Positions 47,091 to 59,290 of a DNA stretch of 64,000 nucleotides are shown piece by piece. Every line of letters begins with the position of its first letter. Position 1 is the first letter of the stretch. Where the stretch lies: NCBI GenBank assembly GCA_950295325.1, contig OX485804.1:36828001-36892000 (forward strand), given 5' to 3'. Made by a program: the position numbers and the translations under genes. The notes under the pieces were generated by a model. That model worked only from the letters and a program-made list of their open reading frames with translations, was not told the DNA's origin and searched no databases. This DNA is from Polytrichum commune (Eukaryota > Streptophyta > Polytrichopsida > Polytrichales > Polytrichaceae).

Positions 47091-48759
47091 AAAATAGATG
47101 ATACATAATATTCCACAATTCTTCACTGTGTTTCGTGGATGAAGTAGCCAGAAATATCCCTAAGAATCATTTAAAATGGATGAAACCTTCAACTTGTGGA
47201 TGAACGTGTGTGCATTTGGATGAATTTTGTATAATTTTGCATTGGTGGCTTCATCGCTTTAATGGTTGTAGCCAATGCTCCACTCATCAAATTTTGAATA
47301 AAATTCCTTATGGTTGGGAGGAGATTAGTTGCTTTATCCACACGTTGCTCACAAAGACCAAGCTATGTAAGGGTCCACTCGCACCCACCTAATTAACCCT
47401 TATTATCCCTAGGGGGGTTTATGTATTTTCAAAGTCAATTAGATAGTGAGATGTGCATGCTTCCTTTAGGAATGTTTCACAAAGTAAAACTTTTGACGCA
47501 AAGTTCATGAACACATCTATACAATTGGACCTCTTATATAAGGTCATGAGCTTTGTGTAAGCATTTTCAAGCAAAGGTTTTTTTTTTTTTAAATCATAAA
47601 TTGAAGATGATATTATTTGCCTACATATTTTTGTACATTTGTTCATCATAGGAAAACTTGTGACTTGTGCTAAAATGCATGAAAGAATAAGTAGTGTGTG
47701 GTTCCAACCATTGGCCGAAATTGTCAGGTTGGACTTACTAGATGAACCAATGACGGGACTAGTCAATGAAAGGGGTTGTTAGCTTTTTTGTAGCGTGGCA
47801 GGAGGGCATATTGTGTCGACATGTGTGGGTAACGTAACAAGGCCGAGTTTGGAAGGCGGGGATTTCTTTTCCTTTTGACAAAAGGCTCAAAGGCATCCAC
47901 AAGTGGCATAACTTGGCAACATGCCCATAATGGAAGGTGAACTTAGCTTGTATATAAGCTAGGTCATTGGGCCCATTACCCAAAAAGTCCTTTGGGTATA
48001 GCTCTCATTTTTATTTTTGCATGCTACAACATAGAGGAGGCATTTTGTTTGTTTGCTAATTTTTTTTCCTTAATAAAGGCTGTGCTTCGTTGTGCCCATG
48101 TTGTTGCTTGTGTTTCTTTTTGTCCTTTTCCCCATTTTTGAGGTCCTAGTTGACACCCCCTGCTAATCTAATAGGAATCCCAATATACCAACATACATGC
48201 TCCTATGTGTAGAGTGAGCAACACTTGTTAAGTACATTAAAAACATTCAAGAGAGGAGTTAAGTTGACTTATCAAGGTTTCACATGGTTTGAGGTTGCCC
48301 AAGTTTTGAGCATGACATTATGATAGACATTATGATACACTATGATTTTTGTGGCCACACCATTTATGTTTCATTTTAATCAAACTACAATTGAATACTA
48401 AATATATTTATTGAACATGATTGGTTATCTAATTTTGAATATTGAAAATGGGTTTTATTATGTTATTTGATCAAATGCAAATTTTATGATTTAAAATATA
48501 TGTTAATTAAGAATGATGTAAAACATAATGTGATCCAAAATGTAGAGGAATAGAGAAGAGATGGGAAAATGAGAGGCAATCCTTCAAAAAACAAAATGAG
48601 ACTAATTATTTTTACGATGTTAGTTAGCAGTATGGGTATGGATGAGTTAAGATTTCTTCACAAAAACAAGGCCCGTAAAGCTAACTAATGTCTCCTTTCT
48701 AAACCTTAGTTTAAACAAGGTGGTGTGGGCATGAGAATGGTTAACTCTCACATAAGCTA
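47091..48759. other. AT-rich spacer
   Basis: No supported gene, RNA or element boundary. Confidence 0.55.
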
Positions 48760-49121
48760 CACTAAATATCATATGGTATTTTATGTCACTATGGTAACTT
48801 TTCGGATGACACTACTTATGAACGAGCGAGCAAATATTGTCATGCATGATGGATGAGTTCATCCATTGGCCAAAGCCCTACCCTCTCTTGTCACCAACTT
48901 GTGATGGATAATTGTCATGGATGATTGAAATTTGGATGAAAAATCACTTGGTAAGTGATAGTAATTGCAACACTGTAAAATCTACAATCCCCCCCAATTT
49001 TTTTACAAGAATGACAAATAGTGTTGGATTAACAGTTAATGTTGGTGACACTATATTGTGGTTTATAATTAGTATTGATTAAGACACTTATATTTGGTGA
49101 CACTAAATATCATATTTAGTG
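48760..49121. mobile_element. MITE family A, copy 5 (362 bp)
   Basis: Begins cactaaatatcatatggtat and ends with the complement of cactaaatatgatatttagt, with TA on both flanks. Same subfamily as 32643..33009, same orientation. Non-coding. Confidence 0.8.
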
Positions 49122-49299
49122 TAGTTTCATGATATGTTAGCTAATTATCTTAATTGGGCATTGCGGGAACAATATAACTACTTTGAGTGGTTACTTACTC
49201 TAAGCGAAGCCTGAACCATGAAGTACAAGTGGACCCTAACATAATTAAGTAGGTGTGTTAAATGATTAGTTCAATAAGCTTTGCACCCACTTCTCGCAA

Positions 49300-49640
49300 T
49301 TTACAAAACACGTGATTAATGCAAGATGATTGCCAATTCCAAGTTATGCCCATATCCATTTTCCTCAAAGTTTTAGGAGCTCATATGAATATCTTATCCA
49401 TTGTCAAAGTGAAGATACTTGTGGACATTAAATGGTCATAAAGGTCACATGCCCTTCCCCCCCCCCCCTCCCCCAACGAAGAAAGGAAAACATAATGTTG
49501 ATGATTGAGCTTAGAATGGTCAACATATCTTGAGCACAAACTTCAATCTCTTTTAGTCGCGTGTCTTTCTAGTATTCATTTTTAAATCCATGCAATAACC
49601 ATGCACCACTCAAATATGGCCGTTTGTTTAAGAGGATGGT
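49300..49640 (+). repeat. Dispersed repeat D, long copy
   Basis: Aligns with 10705..10960 and, at its 3' side, with 27135-27300 and the arms of the 3745..4410 inverted repeat (ttgagcttagaatggtcaac, ttgagcacaaacttcaatct). Interrupted by a C-rich tract near 49457-49474. Confidence 0.6.
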
Positions 49641-49825
49641 TTGAACTAGACCCATTGATATTGACGAATATAAACTTTAGTAAAAGCTAGTGGTATGATA
49701 GGCTTGAATAGGAACAATGATTTTGAAGTTTGGTAACACATATGTTTAGTATGGCCCTAAAGTGGTTGCATCTATTCCCAATGCTTTGGTGAGTTTAGAT
49801 ATTCAAAGGGATTTGGTTTATGTGT

Positions 49826-50182
49826 TGATTAAGGTTGAGGCATGCATAGTCGACCATGTCCATTCAACTGATCACTAGGATATTTGTTATCCTGACATGG
49901 ATGAGATCTATGTTTTTTAGGCAAATAGAGTTAGGGTTTATATGGTGTTGGCTTGTGATGACCACCCTCATAAGCGTATTGACAACTATCATGGCCAATA
50001 ATTAGCATTTAGATGAGCGATTATGGATTAACCTATAAATTGGCGATGTGTTCCAGTGAACTTCAAAAATTGTAACAATTTCCATATTCATGATAAAATC
50101 TTAAATTTTACATTCTCCTCATAATATGTTTCTATTCACAAGAAAAATGATCCCCTGCTATAACTCCTCCTAAACAACGAGT
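49826..50182 (+). repeat. Dispersed repeat F, copy 2
   Basis: Full-length relative of 15856..16215. See shared words there. Neither copy conserves a reading frame. Confidence 0.75.
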
Positions 50183-50571
50183 AATAGCGGGGCATCGTTA
50201 TGATAAACTCTCTTATGTAATCTTTTGAAGCGCTTTACAAATGAGACTCCATTGATAAATTTATGGTGTAAAAGAAAGTATGCATGATATGATATGAATA
50301 TTTGGATTCATGATCAAAGTAAACAAAAGTTAATGTTTAAGAGAGTGTCGCACATGTCACTTCCAACATAAAGCTTCTAGTACCAAAGTGTGGAACTTGC
50401 TTATCACCTAGGGGAAGTACGTATTACTATTGATGACCATATGCAGGATTCACTTTGGAGGTTTCTCCTAAACTCCGTGTATTTTAGGAACCCCGTCCAC
50501 ATTCGAAACTTGGGAAATGTGAATGAATATAAGTTCAACTACTGCTCTGTCAGAACACATATATCTCTACC

Positions 50572-51108
50572 AAGGGTGGAAAAAACCCAACTCTTTCCAG
50601 CCGATGCATTGGGTTTTTGGTTTTAATGCAAAACACCTTATTTCTGCGAATAAAACAATGATCTTATGTTAGCTACTGCCATATGTATTCCAGCCAGCAT
50701 TTATCATCAAGGGTGGAAAAAACCAATTTTTTTCTAGCCGATGCATTGGGTTTTTGGTTTTAATGCAAAACACATGATTTCTGCGAATAAAACAATGATC
50801 TTATTTTAGCTACCGCCATATGTATTCCAGCCAACATTGTATCATCAAGGGTGGAAGAAACCCAACTTTTCCCAACCGATGCATTGGGTTTTTGGTTTCA
50901 ATGCAAAAAACCCGATTTCTACGAATAAAACAATGGTTTTATTTTAGCTGCCGCCATATGTATTCCAGCCAACAGTTATCATCAAGGGTGGGAAAAACCC
51001 AACCTTTTTCCGGCCGATGCATTGGGTTTCTGGTTTCAATGCAAAAATCCGATTTCTACGAATATAATCATGGTTTCATTCTAGTTGCCGCCATATGTAT
51101 TCGCCCTT
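50572..51108 (+). repeat. Tandem repeat, four ~137-bp units
   Basis: Units begin with 'aagggtgg' at 50572, 50709, 50847 and 50984. Each contains 'ccgatgcattgggttttt', 'tttctgcgaataaaac' or 'tttctacgaata' and ends 'cgccatatgtattcca'. A degraded fifth unit (ccggatgattgggtttttt) follows near 51165. Neighbouring units stay in one frame over the last two copies, but the period is not a multiple of three overall, so coding is unlikely. Confidence 0.93.
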
Positions 51109-51821
51109 TGCCTTATAATCTCAACTTATATGCAATAAAACCAAATAAATCCGGATTTTGCTGGACCGGATGATTGGGTTTTTTTTTCTTAAAAACCTAT
51201 GGAACACCCAACTGTAAAAAAAACCGTGTGGTGCCAACCCTGATCTCCACACTCAATGGAAAATTTATGACATACAAATGCAATGCAATTGGTGGGATGC
51301 TTTATTGTGGTGACCAAAGGAGGGTATTTCATGTATACTCAACTTGGTGAAGAATAAAGTCGATCTATCATGCAGGGTAACCTTATCCTTTGGCAAGGTG
51401 AATATGCAACAAGCCATTATTTGGCTTTCTTTCTTTCTTTTCTCCATGTAAGGTTGATTGGACTTCAAAAAATGGCATCACAAAGCATGACCAAAAGCCC
51501 AAGAGAATAAGGGCCAAGTAAACGAGAAATATAATATGTGGGCTTTAAAATAGCTCGTTATGTTTTCAGCTCCATTGCCATGAGGTTTACCTAGACACAA
51601 TGAAGCTCTAACCATCTAGACTCTAGTGCATACCTTTGGTTTGTGGTCTCCAATATATACAATATCTTCACTAGGGACGATGAGGAAAGACTCTTCAACC
51701 TCTCTTGAGTTTCCATTCTGCATGTACACTAAATAGTCTTATTACTGTGATCCACAATAATTTTTTAGAGTCGACGCTAATTTTCATAATAGAGAATAGA
51801 TGTAGGTCACATATGTTTGTA

Positions 51822-52163
51822 CTCGGGGGGGGGGGCAGTGTGGTAAAAAGTTAAGGATATAGGTGTGAACAACCACTATTTTATAGGGGCTTATTACTTT
51901 CAATTCTATTCTTTTTTTCACATGCTATCATTATGTAAATTTCTACTTTGGGTTAATAGAAAAATGGCTTGCATTACTTATAATTCCAAATTACCTATTA
52001 TTCCATACCCTATAGTACTTTAAAGATGTCCAATGCCATTTTTGATACCCTATATTACTCTTAAGTCCATTTATAATTTTTAGCCCCCATGTTTTTAAAA
52101 TACCCTATCATTTGTTCGCACGTATATTGCTACTCCAACCAATGACTACCCCCCCCCCCCGAG
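51822..52163. mobile_element. hAT-type MITE family C, copy 2 (342 bp)
   Basis: Ends CTCGGGG.. and ..CCCCGAG, with 11 G's left and 12 C's right. Perfect 8-bp target duplication TGTTTGTA at 51814-51821 and 52164-52171. Same orientation as 32150..32504 and nearly identical to it inside. Confidence 0.93.
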
Positions 52164-52171
52164 TGTTTGTA

Positions 52172-53763
52172 TAAATGTATTTCAACATATGCATGTCTAT
52201 GCAAAAAACCATAAATCATAAAATCAAAATCTTGCTACGAGAATGGACATCTACCAAACAAATAAACAAAGTAAATATCTTCCCCATTTGTTAGTTTGTC
52301 AAATTAAAAGAGAATGCTTACATATTGAAATCCATCAAGTGTGTGTGATTTTACATGTTTACAAAACTTTGGATTTCTAAATGTACCAAAACTTAGATTC
52401 CAAGATCAGGTTAAGCTTAATTTTGTAATCCATGAACGCTATGAAAAATCCCTAGACCTTGAAATATGCAACATCGAGGCCATCAATGGGGAGACTTTTA
52501 TATGCCAAATTGTATTGATGAGGTACAAACTTGAGTCTCAAAGGTTATGATGGAGAGCATTTCCATAAAATTTTGTATTTAGTTAACGTTCACATGACAA
52601 TGTTTGATTACTTATTTGGCCTCTTCATTGCGTATTGGAGTTTCAACAACCATATTTATGGAGTCCTCTTGTGAGCCAACTTTTTGGTCAATTAGTCTCA
52701 CTATGGGCAGCTAGAAAGCACCTAGATGAAGTTAGTGCCTAGGTAAATGAAATAGTTAATTATAGGCAATGATAGGTAGTTACAACCATAGGCGCAAGCT
52801 TAGAAGTCCATAGTCGGTTACAACTGCACTATCGTCTTCCCCGCAGGGCACAAAGAGGCAGGGAGAGTCAAGGAAGGCATGCAATTCTCCAGACATAGTT
52901 GAGAGTATAGTTAAACCAAATAGTTTTGTCTCCCTCGGCACCGAGAGTGTGCAAGGTTATAGTTAAACTATATTTTGCAAACTAAGAATAATCACTGTAG
53001 TGATTGTGGGATTACCGCTTTGTGATATAATATAGTATCGTTTTGAATATAAGTTCCACCGAATGGCTGAAGTATGGTCGAATTATTTTCTTGTTTTGAT
53101 TGAGTGAATGTGAAACTGTGAACCATTGTCCATTGTTGTGATCGCAATTGATTGAGTGTGAAATTACGGATATAGTTGAGTGAGTTGAAGTCGTGGACCA
53201 TAATTATGAAGAATGATGTGTGAGATAGCTATCATCTGAGTAAAAAACTCTTTAGTAAGAGAGATAGGAGTAGTGGGATTAGTATCCTAAAAATATGAAA
53301 ACAAATAGAACTATGGGCAGAGTGTCCCTTTGAGTTAAAAGCATACATAAAGCATTTGGCCAAAGTATGCAATAGAGGGTTAGAGAAGAGTGATGAAGTA
53401 ATCACTCCAAAGCGAAGTACTTTTGAGCATAGACAGAAGTTGCATGAGAGCAAAGTCCTCGAGCGACCAGGGAATAACTGAGTGGTAGTATGATTAAGTT
53501 AAAAACAAGGACAAAGCCCATTGTTAAACAAAACCGATGAACATCATGTGAGAGACATCCAACATGTAGAAGAATCGAGAGGTCAAGGGTTAGTGTTAAG
53601 GTAGAAGTTAGCACCGTGTTGTAAGAACATAAAATGTCCATAATAAACCAACATGTCAAAAACTGACTAGTTGGTCACAAATTGACAAAAGGGCAAAAAA
53701 TGCCAGTTTACTAATTGACGTCAAACTTGTTTCTAATGCAATTAGTTGTTAGAGTGTCCACTA
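52172..53763. other. AT-rich spacer
   Basis: No supported gene or element. Confidence 0.55.
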
Positions 53764-54101
53764 CACTAAATAGGTAGATTAGTGTTGGAAACACTAATAG
53801 TCGACGAAAACGCTAAATGTAAATTGTCTCTATAGTGTTAGAACACTAAATGTCAACTCTAACACTATTTGTACCAAGTAGTAACTTTAAATATTTACAT
53901 GAGCGCATTTAGTGTTAGATGATATTTTGTAAATCTTGGAATGAAGAATTGAAGGAAGAAGAATATGAGAACCTCGTAAAAGGTATAATTTGTTCAAACC
54001 CTATTCAAACACTAATTGTAATATCAGTTGAAAATTAGTGTTTTAGGTAACTATTGCATCTAACACTAATCTTCATCTAACACTAATCTACCTATTTAGT
54101 G
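53764..54101. mobile_element. MITE family A, copy 6 (338 bp)
   Basis: Perfect terminal inverted repeats of at least 23 bp (left end cactaaataggtagattagt; right end is its exact complement), with TA on both flanks. The interior is full of 'tagtgtt' and 'aacacta' words, so it can fold into several stems. The perfect ends make it the youngest-looking member of the family. Confidence 0.85.
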
Positions 54102-56285
54102 TAGTTGGTTTTTTTCTTGTTACACTACTAAACAGTTTATTCAATAGTAGTAATTATTTGGTGTTAGTTATTAAAATGGCATTGCGAGTCTTTTATTAGT
54201 TGACCGTTTTTTATGACCTCAGTGTGCAAACTGGTCATGAAATGGACAAAGGGCAAAAACGTGTTAGGGCAGCTAGTTGCAGTATTTTGATAGGGTGGCA
54301 ACCTACTAAGTTGGCCCACCTAGTGGGTAGTTGTTTTGAGGTATATAAGGATTGTCCTAGAGCCTCTTGGCTCTCTTAGTACACATATGCAAAGATGGCT
54401 TAGACTCTTAGAGAAGGTGTGAATGCTTGTGAATTTTAGATCTGGACGAGTAGCATCTTGGAAATGTATGGCGGTCTTGACGGACCACAGTCCTGGAAAA
54501 CAAACAGTAAAGTGTTGAAAGAGGGATTTAAAGAGTAGATTCATTGTTGGTATTCTCCTATTACTACCCTTCTTGTAAGCTAACATAGTCCTTAGTGTTG
54601 ATAAGATGAAGGTATTGAATGTGTTACTAAAAAGGTGCATCGGACAGCTTGTAATGTAGTACTAAATAATGCAATAGAAAGTAGAAAGGGTGGGTATGCA
54701 CATATGTGACACTCATGAGAGGACATCTAGAGCAAGTAGTTGGAATGACATGAATAATGTACCATAGGTTGGTAGAAGGTTAGAGAGGTAAGATCCAGAT
54801 ATGGTTTGCAAAAACCACCTCCAGAAATGGCAAATCTGACCAAAAACGTGAGCTGGTCGAAAATATGAAAGTGGTCAAAATGACCCAAAAACTCTACCAT
54901 AAGTTGGTAGAAGGTTAGAGATGTCAAATCCAAGCTTATATTGTGGAAACGACCTCCTGAAGTTGGCCGATTGGGCCAAAAACGTGAGCTGGTAGGTAGT
55001 GTCCATGGCATATTTTCAAGCCTTAAATGGAAGTTTTAGGGGATTATATGTCAAAGGAGCTTTTTAGGGATGAGGGACTTGCTTGGGAGGTGTTTTTGCA
55101 AGGTCTGGATGTGACTAGCGCAAACTAGTTAATGGAGCAAGGAAAGAGTGCAAAAACCCATTAACAGTTAGTGCCACCTAGAGGCTGGGCTAATTCCCCT
55201 TGAGGCCGATTGCATGAAATTTTAGCCCCTTTTGGGTTGGAGGCCGGCCTCAACTACACAATATAATAAGATTACGATGAGGGCCGATTTTCCCATATGT
55301 AAAGGCCTTAGGGCCAAGAAGCTAGGCCGATTCAATAAATCTAGCATAATCCAACGGATCTAGCATAATCTAGCATAGAGCCATTCATATTTCCACATAA
55401 TCCAATGGACATGGTTCGTAAAAAGAATCATATCTTATTTTTAAAATGCTTATTTTTATTGAAATTTGACATTGACCCTGAGGCCAAAAATTGGCCTTCC
55501 ATTTTGGGTGCACCCAATTCAATGAGCTCGGGCCGTGTCATACCATGCATTTTTTGATTAAAAATTTCATACCACCAGATCGGCTCGGCCTCTAGGTGTA
55601 AAGGGGTTGGGGCCGATTTCAGCCTTTTGGCCAATCACAAGTGAGTATTTCAAGCCTCTTACACAACGAATTGGCCCGGCCTCTAGGTGTAAAGCGGCCC
55701 TTAGTCCAAGGAAAAAAACTATTGGCAATTGTTCAAGCATGTGAGAGTCAAAGATAGAGAAAAAGAAACATGATAAATCATGTGATCAAGTTTATGATTA
55801 TACTTAAAGAAAATACCATAGTTTTGTGGTTGTAATTCTATTAAGTTTGTTGAGTTGATGAACCTTTTACCAACTGAACAGGATGAGAACAAACTTTGAT
55901 CACTTGAGTAATATTGGGCATAAAAGATTAAGAGTAATTAAGTGTATTTGAGATAGGATGAAATTTGGATTATCAAGAAGATAAAGGCAAGGATTAACCT
56001 AGGATTAATTAGAGTTTCAATTTAACAGATAGTCTAGAGACTTTGATCTTTGAGGATGAAATGCAAGTTCACAAGATGGACTATCATCTTATTTCAAAAA
56101 AACCATTTATATGCAACCTACAAAAATATGCAAAGTACACAATAACTTTATGTATTAATGGCACGGTAACCATGTACAATAACTATATACAAATAATATG
56201 AAGTAATTATCTACAATAAATATGTGAGGTAACTAGGTCAACAACTCATGTACCCAATAACTATATTACATACTACTAGTGTGCA
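54102..56285. other. Spacer with a two-unit tandem repeat and GGCC-rich patch
   Basis: 54757-55030 is a direct duplication with a 136-bp period (tt/agttggtagaaggttagag, then ccaaaaacgtgagctggt). 55190-55700 repeats 'cggcctctaggtgtaaag' near 55588 and 55677 among GGCC words. No gene is supported. Confidence 0.55.
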
Positions 56286-57576
56286 TGTGAGCCCAATATG
56301 GTGCTCCCAAGTGTTTTAAGCTTAGTAGTCACTAAGAATTGGCATTTGATTTTCCATTACTTATTTTGAAAACATAAACACAGTGAGGTTGGATTGAAGT
56401 GTGTTTTAAGACTTAGACTAGTGTTTAGGGCTTTGATGGTTAGAAGGCGGGGTAGGGATTAGTTATGGAATGGGTTTGGATAAAGGTAAAAGTTACGGGT
56501 AGGATCAAGGAGTTGGGCTTAAAATTAGCCGAATTGGGATCGGTAGTGTTTGAATTAGGAAGGGGGATATTGGACCCCTAGCAATTTCCGGGATCCTGGA
56601 TTGTGTTGTGTGGCGGTTGGGAGTCTGCTCTCTCACTCTCTGGGTCCTCGGTTACGGTGTCGGGTAGAGAGGGTTCCGCCTTGGGAAAGCACTGGGCTTT
56701 TGGCTGCAACTGGACTTGTTTACCGGACCGTCGAATCTTCTAGTCTTCAAGAGCCTTGGTCTTCAGTCTCTTCAAGTCTTCAAACTCTTTCCCGTCGACC
56801 TATCCTGTTGCGGCTCTATATGGGTCAAGGGTAAGGGTAGGGTGATAAGATACCACAGGCCTCGGACGGGTAAAACGGGACGTCAGAACATGAGCTGACG
56901 TCCGAAAGATTGGCTCCTAAACTTTCAAACCCATGGTGACCAGCAATCGTGCCTCACCAATGGGAACGACAGAAAACAACCTTGTGGGTCATTAATCCCA
57001 CTTCGTTGTCACAAACATGAAACAACCTTGTGGGTCATCAATCCCACTTCGTTGTCACAAACATGAAACGGGGGTTTGTGGTTTCCCACATAACCCGCAA
57101 CAAATTTACGATGAAAAATACAAATGCAACTAGCCTCCAAAACCGGCTTGGAATCACAAAAAAACACAACGAACAACGCTCTTGAGTCTTGTGAAGTTCT
57201 CAAATCTTCAAATATGTCCGTCTTCTATGGTCGGTCGAAGCCTCGGCTCTTCTTTTTTAAGAACCAACAAACCTCCCTCCACTCAAATTAGCACAAATTT
57301 CGATTGCTAACTTCAAAACAAACAAGTGATATCACTCTTAAAGAAACAACTTTTTGAATCACAACTCCTCAGTATTTTATTTCAAAATTCCTCTCAACAC
57401 AACACACACCATGCTTCAAATCAAGTCCCTTATTTTCTACAACCTTCTCAATACAATCATAACACCACAACTCTCCTCTTCACAATGTCTCTCTCTCCTC
57501 AATGCCCGCGACAAAGTTCCATCTTATCCCCATCACATGGCTTCTAATCACCTATTGGTCCAAAGTAACTCAAGAT
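56286..57576. other. Possible LTR-related sequence, with a 46-bp tandem duplication
   Basis: Starts with tgtgagcccaatatggtg, similar to the first bases of the solo LTR at 57707, but no matching end was found. 56590-56900 is GC-richer without a recognised protein. 56976-57067 is two copies of a 46-bp unit (acaaccttgtgggtcat..). Confidence 0.35.
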
Positions 57577-57706
57577 AACTAAAAGGCAAGAGTAAACTAT
57601 GAGTAAACAAAAAGATAATCTATTTCTATCCTTTAGTAAAGGTAACTAAGAGTAACCTATGAGTAGACACAAGGGTAATCTATTTCTATCCTTTAGTAAA
57701 GGTAAC
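57577..57706 (+). repeat. ~60-bp minisatellite, left part
   Basis: Two units of the form 'actaagagtaacctatgagt' .. 'taatctatttctatccttta' .. 'gtaaaggta'. The array continues at 59203-59290 with two more units, so it has been split by the LTR between. Confidence 0.88.
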
Positions 57707-59202
57707 TGTGAGCCCAAATTGATGCCCACATGTGTTGTTAACACTTGTAAAACATTACAAGTGGTATTTTGTTGATTTATGATTATTCACAAAAATATAA
57801 AAAGAGTGAAGCTTGAAGAAAGCTAAATTTGAAGCATTAGGCTTGTGTGGAGTGGATTTAAGTAGTATGAGGACATACCTTGGTAAAGTGTGAAAGCCAA
57901 TGTTAGTTAAATATTTGAATTAGGATCTTTGTTGATCATTTAAGGGAGGAAGGCTTAGAAGATAAGATAAAAGCCTACAAAGTAGGAGGAGATTTCGAAG
58001 GCTTATCGTGAGCCTTGAGGGTGCTCACCCCCTCAAACTCACTATATAATCCCTTATTCTTCCCTCACTCATCTTCTTTTTCCTTCGTGCTCCTTGGCAC
58101 CCCACGTGTTATAAGTGTGGGTGTATGGAAGCAAGATAGGAGCACATGTGTGTGCATGATTTTGAAGTTAGGAGCCAAGGCTAGTTGGCCTTGAAGAGGG
58201 CTTGACCTTTTGTTAGAATTAGTTTGGGTGTGAATAATTTTAAGATAATTAATGGCTTCAAGTTGTAGTACTTGAGTTCATATTTCTTGGGTATATGTGT
58301 TTGCTAAGTGTCATCATAACTATTCCACTCGGGCTAGGAGGAAATCGAAGGTTGGAGTACTTTTGGTGACACGTTGCCGGAACACGAGTTGGTAAATGAG
58401 AGGGTCCTTTGAGTAGTCTAGGTTGTAAGGGGCATAACTTCCGAGCAGAAGAAGATACTTCGTTGAAATTTAGAGGGTTAGTAAACAACTTGTTTATATG
58501 AACATGGTCAAAATCTGAGGATGTTTGGAGTACTGGAGCAGCAGTTATGACATTATGAACTTTGCCTACATTTTTGAGCTGAAATGGGCATAACTCCTGG
58601 ACAGAGGCTTGGAAACGCATGAAATTTTGAGGGATGCCTTGTTCTTAAGTTTCCTAGTTGTGATACAAATTTCAAGTCACTCCGAGTAGATGAGAAGGAG
58701 ATATATTATTCTGAAGTGTTTTCAAGACTTGCAGACTAAAAAGGCCATAACGTTTTGGCAGAAAATGAAAATAGTTTGAAATTTCAGGGGGTCATAAACG
58801 ATTAGTTTTTGTGATTGCTCCCAAAATTTGAAGTTCTTTGGAGCCCGTGGGAGGAAGCTATGACATTCTGAAATCTGGGTGGACTGACACACTAAAATGG
58901 TCATAACTGTCGGACAGAAAATGAAATAGGCTCACAAATTGGTGAGATATTTTTTGCTTTGTCTCCCTAGTTACAGATAAAATTTCAGGATATTCTGAGA
59001 AGTAATGGGAAAGTTACACTATTCTGAAATTTGTTCTGGATGTAGCCTTGGGGGTTAAATCATAAGTCATTAACGTTGTGTATATTCCAAAGGCATATTG
59101 GAATGATACATTGAGTTACTAAAGAAGGAGTTTGTTAAGTGTCATCAATACTATTCCACTCGGGCTAGGACGAAATCGAAGGGTGGAGTACTTTTGGTGA
59201 CA
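57707..59202 (+). mobile_element. Solo LTR-like element (1496 bp) with 5-bp target duplication
   Basis: Begins TGTGAGCCC and ends GGTGACA (TGT..ACA ends), flanked by GTAAC on both sides (57702-57706 and 59203-59207). These are the hallmarks of an LTR retrotransposon integration. No gag, protease, reverse transcriptase or integrase sequence is present, so it is a solo LTR or a terminal-repeat-only element. Inside, 58433-59055 contains four diverged ~156-bp units each starting near 'ggcataac', and the last ~67 bp (59136-59202) also occur at 58305-58371. Confidence 0.82.
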
Positions 59203-59290
59203 GTAACTAAGAGTAACTATGAGTAAACATAAAGGTAATCTATTTCTATTATTTAGCATAGGTAACTAAGAGTAACCTATGGGTACTAAA
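59203..59290 (+). repeat. ~60-bp minisatellite, right part
   Basis: Continuation of 57577-57706 after the LTR: one full unit and one partial (aactaagagtaacctatggg). Confidence 0.85.

Noticed and set aside
50572-51108. CRISPR-like array
   Set aside because: The units are contiguous tandem repeats without unique spacers, in a eukaryotic context.
53764-54101. Assigning MITE family A firmly to the CACTA superfamily because of CACTA..TAGTG ends
   Set aside because: All six copies are flanked by TA, which fits a 2-bp target duplication better than the 3-bp duplication of CACTA elements; left undecided.
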